Shown one piece after another: positions 10,925 to 22,615 of a DNA stretch of 64,000 nt (position 1 is the stretch's first letter; the number at the start of each line of letters is the position of its first letter). The translations under genes and the position numbers were made by a program. The notes under the pieces were generated by a model that worked only from the letters and a program-made list of their open reading frames with translations, was not told where the DNA came from and ran no database searches. Origin of the DNA: Benincasa hispida (Eukaryota; Streptophyta; Magnoliopsida; Cucurbitales; Cucurbitaceae); assembly GCF_009727055.1 (NCBI RefSeq), contig NC_052349.1, positions 38,775,128-38,839,127 of the forward strand. The letters are read 5' to 3'.

Positions 10925-12111
10925 ATAGCTCAATGGATTAAGTTGAGGATCAGTTCTTGGTGTTGATTTGAAATGTTCAAATTAACAAGAGGTATTTCGA
11001 TTATATATGATATAATCGGTATGATGTATGAGATACATCTAGTGGATGATTGATGTAAATGAGATTTACATTAAATACCATGGAATAGAAAAAGAACTAT
11101 GGTTTATATGTTTCATGAGATGAAATATTAAAACTATAGATTATAAATATAGTATGATAAGTTGTTATCATTTATATTTACAATAATATTAATTATTGGA
11201 TAATTAATTAATTTTCTTTAATAACCAAGTGAATGGGTGGTTATTGAATTCATGGTAACCGTGAGTTTAAAAAGAAAATAGTTTTCCTATTTTCAAAAAG
11301 GGTGTTTTACAAAAGATTAAAAAAGTTTTTTAGATTTCTCTCAGCGAGAAAAAGGGATCTCATGGAGTCGTCAAGTAAATACGGATTTACTAAACGACGA
11401 TTGAGTGAGCTAAACAATCGTGCAGTATTTACTAAACGATCGCATAGTTTTGCTAGATAATTGCTTGCCCTAAGTAAACGATCGTGTAGAGTCTGTAGCT
11501 GACAGACCGAGCTAGACGATTGGCTAAACAATCACATAGCTTTTGCTAGATGATCGCTTAGCTTTATCTAAACGATTGGGCATTGACTTATACGATAGGT
11601 ATCCGTTATCTCCCATTTTTCTAGTTGTGTACGCGATCGGTGTTTCCTCCTTCGTCTACCTCATTCCAAGTCTGAACAGAGCTCACCCTTTAGATTCTCA
11701 CATTGAGAATACCAATGTCGCCTTGTTGGTGGTGTCGTACTCAATTCGACGCGTCGAGGTTTTTTGGAGGCCGTTTGTGGTGCTGTGGAGACTGATTGTG
11801 TTGCTAAGGAGTTTGTAGCTGAGGCAATCATGGAGGACGAGTGCAAAGAGTTTGTGCTTTATTGTGGTTGTGTAGATCGAGCATTCGAGGTTTCTTGTTC
11901 GAGTGATCGTATGCAAAGGAGCGTGGAGACACTTCTTCGATTGTTCATACAGTTTTTCCCTTTGTCCTTTTGAGTTTTCATGTTGTAATTTCTGTAGTAT
12001 TTGTATAACCGCTTGTTAGAAATCGACTGTAAATGTTTGGTCATTCATGATTGTGATTTGGAATTACCTTTCTTCCTCTGCTTATGGAAATCTCGAATCT
12101 GATTTCCTTCA
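10925..12111 (+). repeat. 3' LTR of C1, right part
   Basis: Continuation of the LTR interrupted at 1381. It matches the solo LTR at 31320-32435 in order: a segment around the words GAAATGTTCAAATTAACAAG, an AT-rich stretch, a cluster of ACGATCG words (11396-11580), and the end TTTCCTTCA at 12103-12111. The sequence beyond 12111 is G2 coding remnant, so C1 ends here, inserted in the G2 3' ORF. Its other end is outside the window, so the target duplication cannot be tested. Confidence 0.8.
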
Positions 12112-13195
12112 GAAGCCGTGTAGCCAAATCTGCTGATGTGATGATTTGGCGCGCCTGTTCCAACTTTTCTTCTTTTTCTCATAACTTCCTTTCTCGTTCT
12201 TCCTTCTTCTTCTCTATGCGCTGAATGATTTCTCTGTCCACAAAGTAATCTTGGTGATTTACTGGAGGCACATCCACTATCTCCACCTCCTTATCTTTTG
12301 TTGTCTATGTTTTTTATCGCAAGACAAGTGGGGTGACTGGTGTGTCAACATCTTCTTCCTCAGAGCATCTAGGTTGGGCCCCCGAGGTGATTAGGTGATC
12401 GTGTGGAATTCGGGATTGGCTTTTCGTTGCTTGTTCTTTAGGCGAGTTGCCGTAAATCCATCCACTCTTGTGGTGGTTGATTTTCCTTCTATAATAGGGC
12501 TCTCAACCTTTTGTCTGCGCTCCTTTTCGCACTTGAGGTGCTTTTCTTCGCGCTTGCGTTGTTTTTTTTTCGGCCCTCCTTCTATCTTTCCTTTCCTCTT
12601 TACACTGGGCTCTTCTTCATCCTCATCATCTTCTTACTTCTTCTTTTCCCTCCTCTTCCTTCTTCGTTGGGCCCTCGCCGCTTCATCTGTGTCATTTTTC
12701 TCCTTGGCGAGTTGCTCAGTGCTTATCTTCGACTCCAATCCTTCAGCACTGCTATAATCAGTCCCTCATTGGAGTCTACTGGCGCATTCTCCTTAGGATC
12801 AATTAACGCAAGGACTTGTCCTTGCGAAGCAGTGACTGCCACATCTTCTTGAGGCAGTGGCTGATTTACCACTCTGGCCTCCGGTAACCCTCAATCTCGT
12901 TCCATAGTGCTTAAAATACTTCCAAACACCTCTATGTCATCATTTCGCTTCCGTTCACTTTCTATTGGACTGGTGGTAGGGACACTCTCTTTGCTCGGCC
13001 CCTTACAGCGGACAGATGGCGAGGCACTGGCGAAGAAGGAGGCTTTTGTTTTAGGTTTGGTGAGGATTCGGGGAAGGGGCTTAGGTTGAGTGGTTAGGCG
13101 GCGGCTGGCAGCCAAATGGCTGCCTCTCGAGCGGAAACAGGGGCTTTTTTTGGGGAGGAAGGTTGGGACGATGAGTTTGACGACTGATCAACCAT
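12112..13195 (-). pseudogene. Lys/Glu-rich ORF of G2, N-terminal part
   Basis: The start ATG at 13195-13193 gives MVDQSSNSSS, matching MVDQTPNQSAS at the start of the G4 ORF (47982). Later it has REAAIW, then ERKRNDDIEVFGSILST (13000-12905), LPEARVVNQPLP and a charged Arg/Lys/Glu coiled-coil-like stretch down to 12112, parallel to G4 in the same order. A +1 shift near 13105 and a stop near 12890 break it, and copia C1 cuts off the rest. Function is not known. In G4 the C-terminal part resembles the 'putative plant transposon protein' domain often linked to Athila elements. The match between G2 and G4 shows that the ORF belongs to the element and is not a one-off capture. Confidence 0.7.
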
Positions 13196-13959
13196 GAATT
13201 CCGGTGAAGGCTAGAGGAAGAAGAAAGGCTGGGTTTAATTGACTGATGAGTAAAATGTAGAAGGCTTGAGAGTGATGGAATGCGTAAGCGTTCAAATTAC
13301 AGACAGAGGGAAATGAGGCTGGACAGGAGTTTGTATACGCCGAGATTTTGGGAAACCCTACAATCACTATGATTAGAAATGGTAAGCTTCTGGAATTCCA
13401 AAAAAAAGAACTCTCTTTTCATTAAATGCCTGAAAGACGAAAGGANGGCTAGAGGAAGAAGAAAGGCTGGGTTTAATTGACTGATGAGTAAAATGTAGAA
13501 GGCTTGAGAGTGATGGAATGCGTAAGCGTTCAAATTACAGAAACTATCTTTTCACTAAATGCCTGGTAGACGAAAAGACGCCTCGTCTATCGGTGCATTA
13601 ATGATGCCTAGAAACCCTAAATATTTCAATCGTCTGCATTCCCCCGTAGACGTTCAAATGACTCTCATGTGAGTTAGGAAGAGGATGGGCGAAATGAGCG
13701 GCCCACACATCACAATAATTATCACAAAACCCTTCAAAGATAAATTATCGCAATTGCAAAATCAAATTCTCAAAACAACAAGCTCAAAACAAAAACTGAA
13801 TCAATACTGATTAACAAAAGCAGTAAAGGATAGAAGAATGGATGCCTTTAAAAGAGTATAACATGTTACCGCAAGGCACATCCATGCGGGCGATCACGCT
13901 TGCCTGGCTAGATCAATGGTTTCTTTGCTGCGATCCACCAAGCCCCATAGTAGGGCTTT
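13196..13959 (-). other. G2 spacer upstream of the 3' ORF, with duplicated block and N
   Basis: No coding frame. It contains a perfect 95-bp direct duplication (13209-13303 and 13447-13541) meeting at an N (13446), probably a contig join. TAGGGTTT words on the minus strand lie near 13350 and 13615, and a TGGGCC word near 13702; these resemble promoter elements seen before the G4 ORF. Confidence 0.6.
13209..13541. repeat. 95-bp direct duplication around a single N
   Basis: Positions 13209-13303 and 13447-13541 are identical by eye, and the N at 13446 directly precedes the second copy. The sequence before the N (TTTTCATTAAATGCCTGAAA) also resembles the sequence after the second copy. This is typical of an unresolved overlap between two contigs, not a biological repeat. 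Confidence 0.8.
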
Positions 13960-16900
13960 ATGTGTTGACCATTGACCTTGAAGATGTTGCTCCCGTCCTT
14001 GCTAGCTAACTCCACCACTCCATGTGGAAAGATACTCTTGGTTATATATGGGCCAGACCATCATGACTTCAGCTTCCCTAGAAACAACCGAAGGCGAGCG
14101 TTAAATAACAAAACTTGTTGTCCAACTGCAAAGTTCTTCTTACTAATTCTTCCATCATGTCATCTCTTTGTTTGCTCTTTATAAATCTTGGTATTCTCGT
14201 AAGCAGTTGTGCACCATTTAGTGAGTTCGTTCAATTACAGCTTCTGGGCTTCCCATGCACTAGTTAGATCAATGTTTAACTTCTTAAGCGCCCATTGCAG
14301 TTTGTGCTCCAGTTCCAGAGGTAGATTGTAGGCTTTTTCGAAGACAAGGGCATATATGGACATCCCATTAGGTGTTTTGTAGGTTATCCGGTATGCCCAC
14401 AAGGCTTCATCTAGCCGCTACGCCTAATCCTTCTTTGAGGTGCTCACTACTTTCTCTAGAATAGACTTGATCTTCCTGTTAGAGACCTCTTCTTGGCTAT
14501 TTATCTGTGGGTGATAGGCGGTTGCAACCCTGTGACTGACATTGAACTTGATTCATAAATCCGTAATGATGCGATTAATGAAGTGTATACCTTTGTCGCT
14601 GATTAATGCACGAGGCATGCCAAATCTCATGAAAATGTTCTTTTTGAGAAACTTAGCCACCATAATCGCATCACTCTTGGTGCAAGAGATGGCCTCCACC
14701 CATTTGGAGACGTAATCCACAAGAACTAAGATATATTGGTGGCGTTTAGATGCTGGAAAGGGGCCCTTGAAGTCTTTGCCCTAAACACCAAACAATTCTA
14801 CTTTCAAGATAAAAGTCAACAAAATTTCATCTTTTCTGAGCATATTCCCTGTCCTTTGGCACTTATCGCATTGCACTACATGGGCGTGGGCATCCTTGAA
14901 CCGAGTTGGCCAGAAGTAGCCACTCAAAAGGACTTTAGTAGCAGTTCTTTGTCCCCCAAAGTGTCCTCCATGAGGGGACTCGTGGCACTGTTCTAGGATG
15001 TGTTGGATTTCATGCTCAGGGACGCATCGTCGCATAATGTGATCTAGCCCCAATTTATACAAGAAGGGGTTGTCCCAAAAGTAAAATTTTGTGTCATGCC
15101 TCAACTTCTTTTTCTACTAATGAGAGTATCCTTCTGGTGTTTGGCCGCAAACTAAGAAGTTCACAATGTCCGCATACTAGGGTTCATCATCGCGTATTGT
15201 CATCAGCTTTTCGTTTGGAAGAAATCTTCAATATCTTTCTCTTTTCCTTGAACCTCAATATTCTCCATCTATGACAAATGATCGGCCATTTGGTTTTCAG
15301 TACCCTTCTGATCTTCGATTTCTAAGTCAAATTCTTGCAGAAGTAGGGCCCACCGGATTAGTCTAGACTTCGCATCCTTCTTTGCCATCAAGTGTTTGAT
15401 CGCAGAATGGTCACTATATACCACTATGTTAGACCCTATCAGATATTGACAGAATTTCTCCAATGCAAACACTACCGCAAGCATTTCCTTTTCTGTAGTG
15501 GTATTATTTTCCTGCGAATCATTTTGCGTTTTACTAGAATAGTGGATAGGATGCAGGATCTTATCTTGTCTCTGGCCTAGTACAGCCCCCACTGCATAAT
15601 TACTGGCATCACACATTACCACAAAGGGTTATGTCCAATCAGGTGCAACCAAGATAGGTGCTAATATGAGTGCATCTCTTAGAGTGTGAAACGCCTTGGT
15701 GCATGCTTCATTAAACTCAAATACTCAATCGATTTCTAGGAGCGTACTTAGAGGCTTAGCGATCTGGAAGAAGCTTTGATTAAATTTGTAGTAACAACCC
15801 GCATGTCCCAGAAAGCTCCTAAGTGTCTTGACATTGGTGGTAGTTTAGCTACTGCATCAACTTTTGCCTCATCTACCTCAATTCCTACCTTGGACACTTT
15901 GTGTCCCAACACAAAGCTTTCAAATACCTTGAAGTGGCACTGACAATTCAAAACAAGATTCGTTTCCTCACACTTCTTCAACATCTTCTCCAAATTTCTA
16001 AGGCATACTTTGTAAGTGTTGCCAAAGACGGAGAAATCATCGATAAATACTTCTACTGATTCTTCCAAGAATTCTGAGAAGATTGCCAACATGCACCTTT
16101 GAAAAGTGCATGACGCATAGCAAAGTCTGAACGACATGCGACAGAAGGCAAAAATGCTCTTTTCCTAGTCCTTCGGTGTAATGACAATTTGATTGTAGCC
16201 TGAATATCCATCTAAAAAGCAGAAGGATTCATTACCTGCAAGCCTGTTAAGCATTTGATCGATGAATGGTAGTGGAAAATGGTCCTTTTTGGTAGCTTGG
16301 TTCAGCTTGTGGTAATCCATACAAATACACCACCTGGTCATGGTTCTTGTAGGGATTGTTCGTTTTTACTATTGGTCACGACAGTTATCTCACCCTTCTT
16401 TGGAATGCATTGGACTGGATTGACCCAGATACTATCGGAAATCGGGTAGATGACTCCCGCATCAAGCCATTTAATGATCTCTTTTTTTACCACCTTCCGC
16501 ATGGATGGATTCAATCGGTGCTGCCTTTCTATTGGGCCTGCTTTGCCTTTTTCTAATCGGATCTTATGCATGCAGTAAGAGGGGCTAATTCCTCTAATAT
16601 CTGCCAAGGTCTAACTGATTGCTCTAGTATATCGTTTTAGCACATGTAGTAGCGCCTTCTCATCTTCTTCGTTTAGGGAAGCAGAGGTAATGATGGGGAG
16701 AGTGCAATTTTCTACCAGATAAGCGTATTTGAGATGCGCTGGCAATGCCTTTAGCTCCAATGTAGGTGGTTCTTCTAAAGATGGCTTAATTTTCTATGAT
16801 GTTCGTTCGGATAAATTCAAAGACTCAAAACCAACATTAATTTGTATCAATGCACAGACTTCTACCACTATTGCGTTTTTTTTCAACCTCTTCCTCCTTA

Positions 16901-17320
16901 AGCTTCTTTTGGATTTCATCCTAATGCTCTATTCGTAATTCATCTACGTACTGACAGGTCTCCATATCATCGGGGTATTTCAACCATTGAAGACGTTGAA
17001 TTTGACTTTCTGATCGTCAACTCTAATTGTCAATTCCCCTTTTTGGACACGGATCAATTCTCACCCTATAGCCATAAATGGGTGCCCTAGGATGATAGGG
17101 ACATCAATGTCTGCTTCGTAATCCAAAATGATGAAGTCAATGGGGAATATAAACTTATCCACTTGTACAAGTACATCTTCACTCTTCCACTCAGGGTGCG
17201 TTATCGATCTATCTGCTAGTTGTAGGGTTATGGTGGTGGGTCTTGCCTCACTAATTCCCAACTTTCTGAAGATTGACAGTGGCATTAGGTTAATGCTAGC
17301 TCCCATATCACATAACGTGT
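13960..17320 (-). pseudogene. G2 pol: protease, RT, RNase H, integrase
   Basis: Protease: CDMGASINLMPLSIF (17320-17270) keeps the catalytic Asp, and VPIILGHPFMAIG follows near 17080. RT: ADIRGISPSYCMHKIRLEKG (16607-16540) and the active site VFIDDFSVFG near 16040, while the usual MPFGLCNAP is degraded to MSFRLCYAS. RNase [32 protein letters not shown] and MADHLS (15622-15269) are all recognisable. Integrase zinc motif: HESPHGGH and CDKCQRTGN (15104-14781). The integrase core and C-terminus continue to about 13960 in broken frames. Stops and shifts are frequent, so no polyprotein could be made. The order and sequence fit Athila. Confidence 0.9.
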
Positions 17321-19420
17321 TGCCAACTTATTTTCCCCTAATAGAGCAGGGTAACGTGAAGCTTACAGGTTCCTTCAATTTCTTGGGGATGTTATTTTGA
17401 AATAACGCACTACACTCATGCGTTAATGCTACTGTTTCATGTTCCCTGAGTTTCCTTTTGTTTGCAAGGATATCCTTAAGGAACTTCATATAACTAAACA
17501 TTTGTTCCAATGCCTCTACAAGAGGTATATTGATGTGAAGTTTCTTGAGGACATCCAAGAATCGCTTGAACTGCCTGCTATCCTTCTTTTTCCTTAGCCT
17601 GCTAAGAAAATGTGGAGGATCCTGCCTCATTTCCTGAGCAGTTGTTTGTTCTTTAGGGTTCTTGGCTTCTTGTGCAATCGGTACTGGACTGATGTTTTGG
17701 GAGGCAAGTTGCGTTTTACTTTCTCAATACTTGGTTCAGATGCTGGTGAAGTAGTGTTGTTCAATATGTTGATCGCAATGGTATCTTCTGTTGCGACATT
17801 AATGACCTTACTACAAGTAGATGATGGGTTGTCAATGGTGGTTTCTTCCTTCGTTCTTCTGGTTCCTTTGTGAGTTGATGAGGTAGGAACAATCGTTTTT
17901 CCACTTTGCAATGCCATGGCTTGGCATTACTCTTTCCTATTTCCTTGACGAACCTCTGAGTTGCTCGATAAGGTTCCCGACTGCCTGTTTTTCAGTTCAC
18001 TCGTAAGCTGTTCGACTTGAACTTCCAAATTTCATATTGAGGAAGCTCGCGATTGAATCAATGCGTCATTTTTTTTAATGTACTCTTTTAGCAAAGATTC
18101 TAGAGAAGGTGAATTGTTTGAGCTAGATGGTTAGTGAGTTGTAGGGTTTTTTGTTCTGATACTGTTGGTGGCCTTATGGTGTTTGATGGAATCCTGACGG
18201 GTTTTCTCTGTGCCTTGATGATTCTATTGCAGATTCCTTTGTCCTCCTTGATCAGTTGTTACATCCAGATCCAAAATTGGGGTGGTTTTTCGAGCCAGGG
18301 TTATATGTGCTACTGAAGGGGTTACTGAGAATGGAGAATACGAATTGTTAGGTAGCTGAGCAAACATGGACTGAATGGGCTTTACCACATTGAACGTAGT
18401 TGATTGCAGCAATTTGCGTCAATGTATTGGCCTGTGTGGCATTTTGGGTCAGTGCACCCTAGTTGATAGCCATGCTTTGAAGGAGAAAAATGACTATGGC
18501 CATCTACGTGGCCAATGAGGTCATTGCGTCGACTAGGACAATCACTCCCTCCGTCTTTCTTCTTTCAGTGGTCCTGCCTCTATACCCATCGTCAACCTAA
18601 TCGTCCATATTGTGAGATACGATCCAAGATCACCTTCACTTCAGTATAAGTTTTGTCCATGAACCCCCTGCTGCTGAGGCATCTCTAACAACTTGCATTG
18701 CTCTGTTTAAGCCATTATAGAAGGTTTCCATGACGACGCAATTCGGAATGCCAATATGCGGAAAATTTTTCACTAAATGGCAAAACCTCACCCACGTGGT
18801 GCTTAGCGTCTCGTTATCAACTTGCTCGAAGTTTAACACCTCCCATCTTCTTTTTGCGTTGACAGCGGGGGAAAAGAATTTCTTCATAAAACATTCAACA
18901 AGTTGGTCCTATGAAGCGATCTCATTTGGTTCTAGCGAGCGGGCCCACCTTTTGGCCTCATCTCTGAGTGTATATGGAAATAAGTAGAGTATGATTCCTT
19001 CTGGAGTCACGCCAGGTATAGAGAATATGTTGCACATCTTGACAAAACTGGTGAGATATGCGTGTGGATCCTCGCCTTGCATGCCTCCAAATTGGCCTGC
19101 ATTCTGGATCATTTGTAACATTACAGGCTTGATTTCAAACCTGGCGTTCTTTTCAATGATGGGTCTTGCAATGCCTGGTGAAAAGTCATATAGGTTAGGC
19201 GTTGCGTAGTTCCACATTGGAATATTACGATCGACAGCTAGCAAGACAAGGTCTTGTGGTGGTTGACCTATTCCTTCGTTTAATCCTGCTTGGTTGTTTT
19301 GATTGTTGTTATTAGCCATGTTCCTTCTATGCCTATTACAGTTTTGGCGTACTCTTCGGTGGAAGGTTCTCTCGATCTTCGGGTCAATATTGAGTTCTGG
19401 ATTTATCCCAATACTCATAT
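17321..19420 (-). pseudogene. G2 gag
   Basis: It begins MSIGINPELNIDPKIERTFH at 19418. The capsid part has DRNIPMWNYATPNLYDFSPG, ARFEIKPVMLQM, QGEDPHAYLTSF and LFPYTLRDEAKRW (to about 18920). A continuation in another frame has WVRFCHLVKNFPHIGIPNC (18887-18636). The linker to protease (17630-17328) has LKKLHINIPLVEALEQM. The 5' portion is the best preserved gag in the window at 169 codons without a stop. No intact zinc knuckle was found by eye. Frameshifts occur between the pieces. Confidence 0.85.
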
Positions 19421-19516
19421 ACTGTCAACAGCTTTTCGCCCAAGCTTACAGTACTCTATAGTGAAAGTCTTATACAAATTCACAAACAATATCAACACTT
19501 ACTCGCTTTTGCAAAA

Positions 19517-19534
19517 CCCCTGGCAACGACGCCA
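19517..19534 (-). other. Primer binding site of G2
   Basis: The minus strand reads TGGCGTCGTTGCCAGGGG, close to the complement of the tRNA-Asp 3' end (TGGCGCCGTTGCCGGGG). It lies about 11 bp from the LTR end. Confidence 0.8.
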
Positions 19535-19545
19535 AAAACTTGCTA

Positions 19546-20877
19546 TGTTGTAAATGAATGTGTTATTTTTGAAGTTAATAAGAGTATACGATAATGGTTG
19601 TGTGCAAATAGTTTCAATAGTCATGTGCTGATCACAAGTTTTCTCATTGATAAGCCAAGTATAACCTAGTAACGAGTGCCTTAGGATGACCTAAGGTCGA
19701 ACATGGGGATTGGATGTGATAGTGTTGTAAGTGATGAATCATGCGATAATAATGAGGATGCGTTGATTTTGGTAATGTGATAATGAAAATGCGTTAATAA
19801 AAGGCGAGGCCTTAGAAAGCTTAATAAATGCAGGATTTGAACGGATGAGCAATGCGGCAAGTTTTTGAACAGAATCTATGAAGATTAATGGGTTAAGGGG
19901 AAGGCTATTTGGAAATCATTAATCCATACAGAAGATGTGATCGTGGTTCTTACTTCCCATACTAGTCATATCTCTATGATGTGAAAAAGGAAAGTGTTAT
20001 AAAATGCAAGGTTATTTCTATCTCTAAAAGTACTTCTTGCTTTGCTTAACAAGTTCTATTGCCTTTCTCTTTCGAGAAGTTGATTATCATACTCAATTAT
20101 ACTTTCACAGGTGAGTATGTTTCTAAGCATATGTTAAGAAAACTCGATAACATCTCACGACATGGATCAAGTCATTCGATTAACCTTCCACCATACCTTG
20201 GGGGTTTAGTGACTCATGAGCAAGGAAATGAAAGATGGATGAACATGATGATAATATTGAATTAGTAAATTATTCAGATACAAATTTAAGTAATATCTTA
20301 GTTAACGATGTTCTACAAAACGATAATACAGAGAGAACATAATGGTTGCGAGATTAATGTCAATCTCTTGACAAAATAGATTGATGGTGAAATCTTGCCG
20401 GCGTAATGGGACTACTGGAGTTGATTGGTGAACTTTCTTCTCAGGTAAATTCTCCAATGGCATTCTATATAGGGATTTGGAGTTTTGGAATAGAAGGTTC
20501 CCTATAAAAGTTAGGCTTTCTGATCTTGCTTGCTATATCTCACTTTGATGTAGGTGAGAATGTCAGCACTGCATCATGGTCAATGATCAGGACATACGGC
20601 AGAGTATCTGCTATACGATTTCAAAAATCCCGAGGCATGCGTTGTTCGCATCTTTCCTTGAAGGATTGTCGCATATAAAGATTCCTGTTTTCCTACAAAA
20701 CATAGACTTTGACAATCTTTTGCCCATGAAATAGGGTCAGCGGGTGTGTTTGCAATATCTTTATAAAATTTTGCCTTTTTTATACCAATTTAGCCATGAC
20801 CGACACATTTTCTTCCCATCTATTGTCGCATATTCTAAGAATGTGGTACAAATAACTTGTATTTCTACAAGTTATCG
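19546..20877 (-). repeat. 5' LTR of G2
   Basis: About 1.33 kb. On the minus strand the tip reads CGATAACTTGTAGAAATACA (the usual TG altered to CG) and contains a perfect 10-bp stem with a GAAA loop. The inner end is at 19546 next to the primer site. A TATA-like CTATATAG lies near 20467-20474. The 3' partner LTR is outside the window. Confidence 0.8.
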
Positions 20878-21842
20878 GTTCACAGAAATTGAATAAATTA
20901 AATAGTAAACTTCAAGAATTAAGATATACAAACTATTCCAAGAAAATTGCCTGGCCTCTAAAAGGCATATTGGAATTACAATGATCAAAGGAAAGAGTCG
21001 AGGCTGACTATGACAATGAGCGATCGGCAACTTGGCTTCAATGGCTCCCAAAACTGAACTAAACTCTTAAAATTCACTCTATTCGGAAGTATTTAGCAAT
21101 AGGAATGCGTTAGAAGGCTGCTTGATTTTCTTGCTTCAAATGCTGAACATCAATGCAATATTTATAAGTTGCATGTAGCATCATGACGCTGGGAAATAGC
21201 GTTGCAACACTACGGTGCACATTGGAGAGCGTTGGGCAAGCATTGCAACGATGCATCCAATGCTTGCTTGCTTAGCACATTCAACAATTTTCTGTCAACT
21301 GTCTAGCATTGCAACGTTTGGAAGGGGTATTGCAATGTTGAATGTTCTGCCTTACAGCATTGAGGCTCACGTGTTGAGATGTGTTGCAACGTTGGCGATG
21401 ATTCAATTTCGGAGTGTCACGATGCTTGGGGCAGTGTTGCATTCCCTACACTTGATGCTACTGCATTCCAGCATCGAATGAGCGTTGGACTAAGGCTTGT
21501 GAAGAGCGTTGCGACGCTGAGTGTTCTTCCAGAAAGTCGTTACTCGCTGCTTGCTTACTTGATACACGCTGCTCATTTTCTCGGTGCTCAATGCTTGCCT
21601 TTTTGGTAGAATTTGACTCGATGGTACTCGATAGCTGACCGTACTCGATGGCAATTTCAACTCCTTTGAAGCTCGAATGCTTAAATTAACTCCTAATTGC
21701 TTCAAATTAACCTCGTTCGGCCCTAAATAGCCAATTCTACCTAATGATTGCTCAGTACCTACAAAATAGGGAAATAAACATGTAAAATCCGATAACGAGC
21801 TAGAATTAAGCTAGGAATAATAACTCTTTTTGAAAGCTAACA
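20878..21842 (-). repeat. 3' LTR of G3 (truncated by G2)
   Basis: It matches the G3 5' LTR from about 41985 to 42947. On the minus strand it begins TGTTAGCTTTC at 21842, right after the polypurine tract. The outer part lies beyond G2. The region 21180-21560 carries dispersed GCGTTGCAACG-like words. The copy is interrupted at 20878 by G2. Confidence 0.85.
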
Positions 21843-21857
21843 AACACCCCCAGCTTA
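21843..21857 (-). other. Polypurine tract of G3
   Basis: On the minus strand AAGCTGGGGGTGTT directly precedes TGTTAGC, the LTR start. Confidence 0.65.
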
Positions 21858-22612
21858 AGACTCGATCGTCCCGAGCAAGATTATAACACTCAGTCATGGA
21901 AATTGATAAAACAATCATTCACTCTATTCATCGAATCCTTTCTCTACTCTCAACAGTCTTAAGGGCCGTATCACATATCAAAATCAAACAATCACTCAAT
22001 TGAGACTTGTTATAAACAGTTAATTTTTCAATCAAAACAATCACTCAATTTTTCAACCTAGGTTCATTTTACATGGTTCTTATGATTTTTTTTTTTTTTT
22101 TTTTTTATAAAAAGCTCAAAATGATGAAAATCACTCCTTTAAAGAATAAACAACCCATTGAATGCGTCATCAAATTGTCATGGAAAGGAAACGACAAATA
22201 GAGAAAACAAAAACATTTAAGCATTTATCATGACAGAAATTTTCAGATTTTCACTCAAAATATTTAATCACCGAAGCATGCTTCACCCACCCCCAACTTA
22301 AAAGCTATGCATTGTCCTCAATGTATAATCATATTTTAACTAAAGCTAAGGACAAAAAGAAAAGGGGCAAGAGGGAACAGAAAAACACTCCTAGATTTTT
22401 TAGCACAAGCATGAATGTTTGAAATCACTACTTCAAGAGCAAGAATTGTGATTCCTAGAAAGAAAAGTAAATGAAGTCAATCTCTCTTTAATTAAAAATG
22501 GAAAACAAAAGAAACAAAACAAAACAAAGAAAAGAGAAGAAAGCAAACAAACTCCTGGTTGCCTCCATGTAGCGTAAAATTTAACATCTTTTGCTCGACG
22601 CCTAGTGATACG
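21858..22612 (-). other. 3' non-coding region of G3
   Basis: About 750 bp between the integrase end and the polypurine tract. It holds a 21-base T run at 22086-22106 and A-rich DNA, and no gene. Confidence 0.65.
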
Positions 22613-22615
22613 GGC

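Larger units (their letters stand above)
12112..20877 (-). mobile_element. G2: Athila-like Ty3/gypsy element (3' end outside window)
   Basis: Minus-strand order: 5' LTR (19546-20877), primer site (19517-19534), gag, protease, RT, RNase H, integrase, then a 3' ORF cut by copia C1 at 12112. Its right end lies in the G3 LTR: the flank beginning GTTCACAGAAATTG at 20878 continues the LTR sequence seen intact at 41985. The LTR tip is nearly the same as that of G4, and the 3' ORF is related to the G4 ORF, so G2 is a pol-containing relative of G4. Confidence 0.85.

Noticed and set aside
11764..11973. Plus-strand frame beginning MEAVCGAVETDC
   Set aside because: Lies in the 3' LTR of C1 and has no family match; LTRs rarely encode proteins.
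12395..12852. Plus-strand frames of 113-120 codons
   Set aside because: Complement of the G2 Lys/Glu-rich ORF, which is supported by its match to G4.
22086..22106. T run as a possible polymerase III terminator of a small RNA gene
   Set aside because: No A/B box or tRNA/5S-like sequence upstream; it lies in the G3 3' non-coding region.
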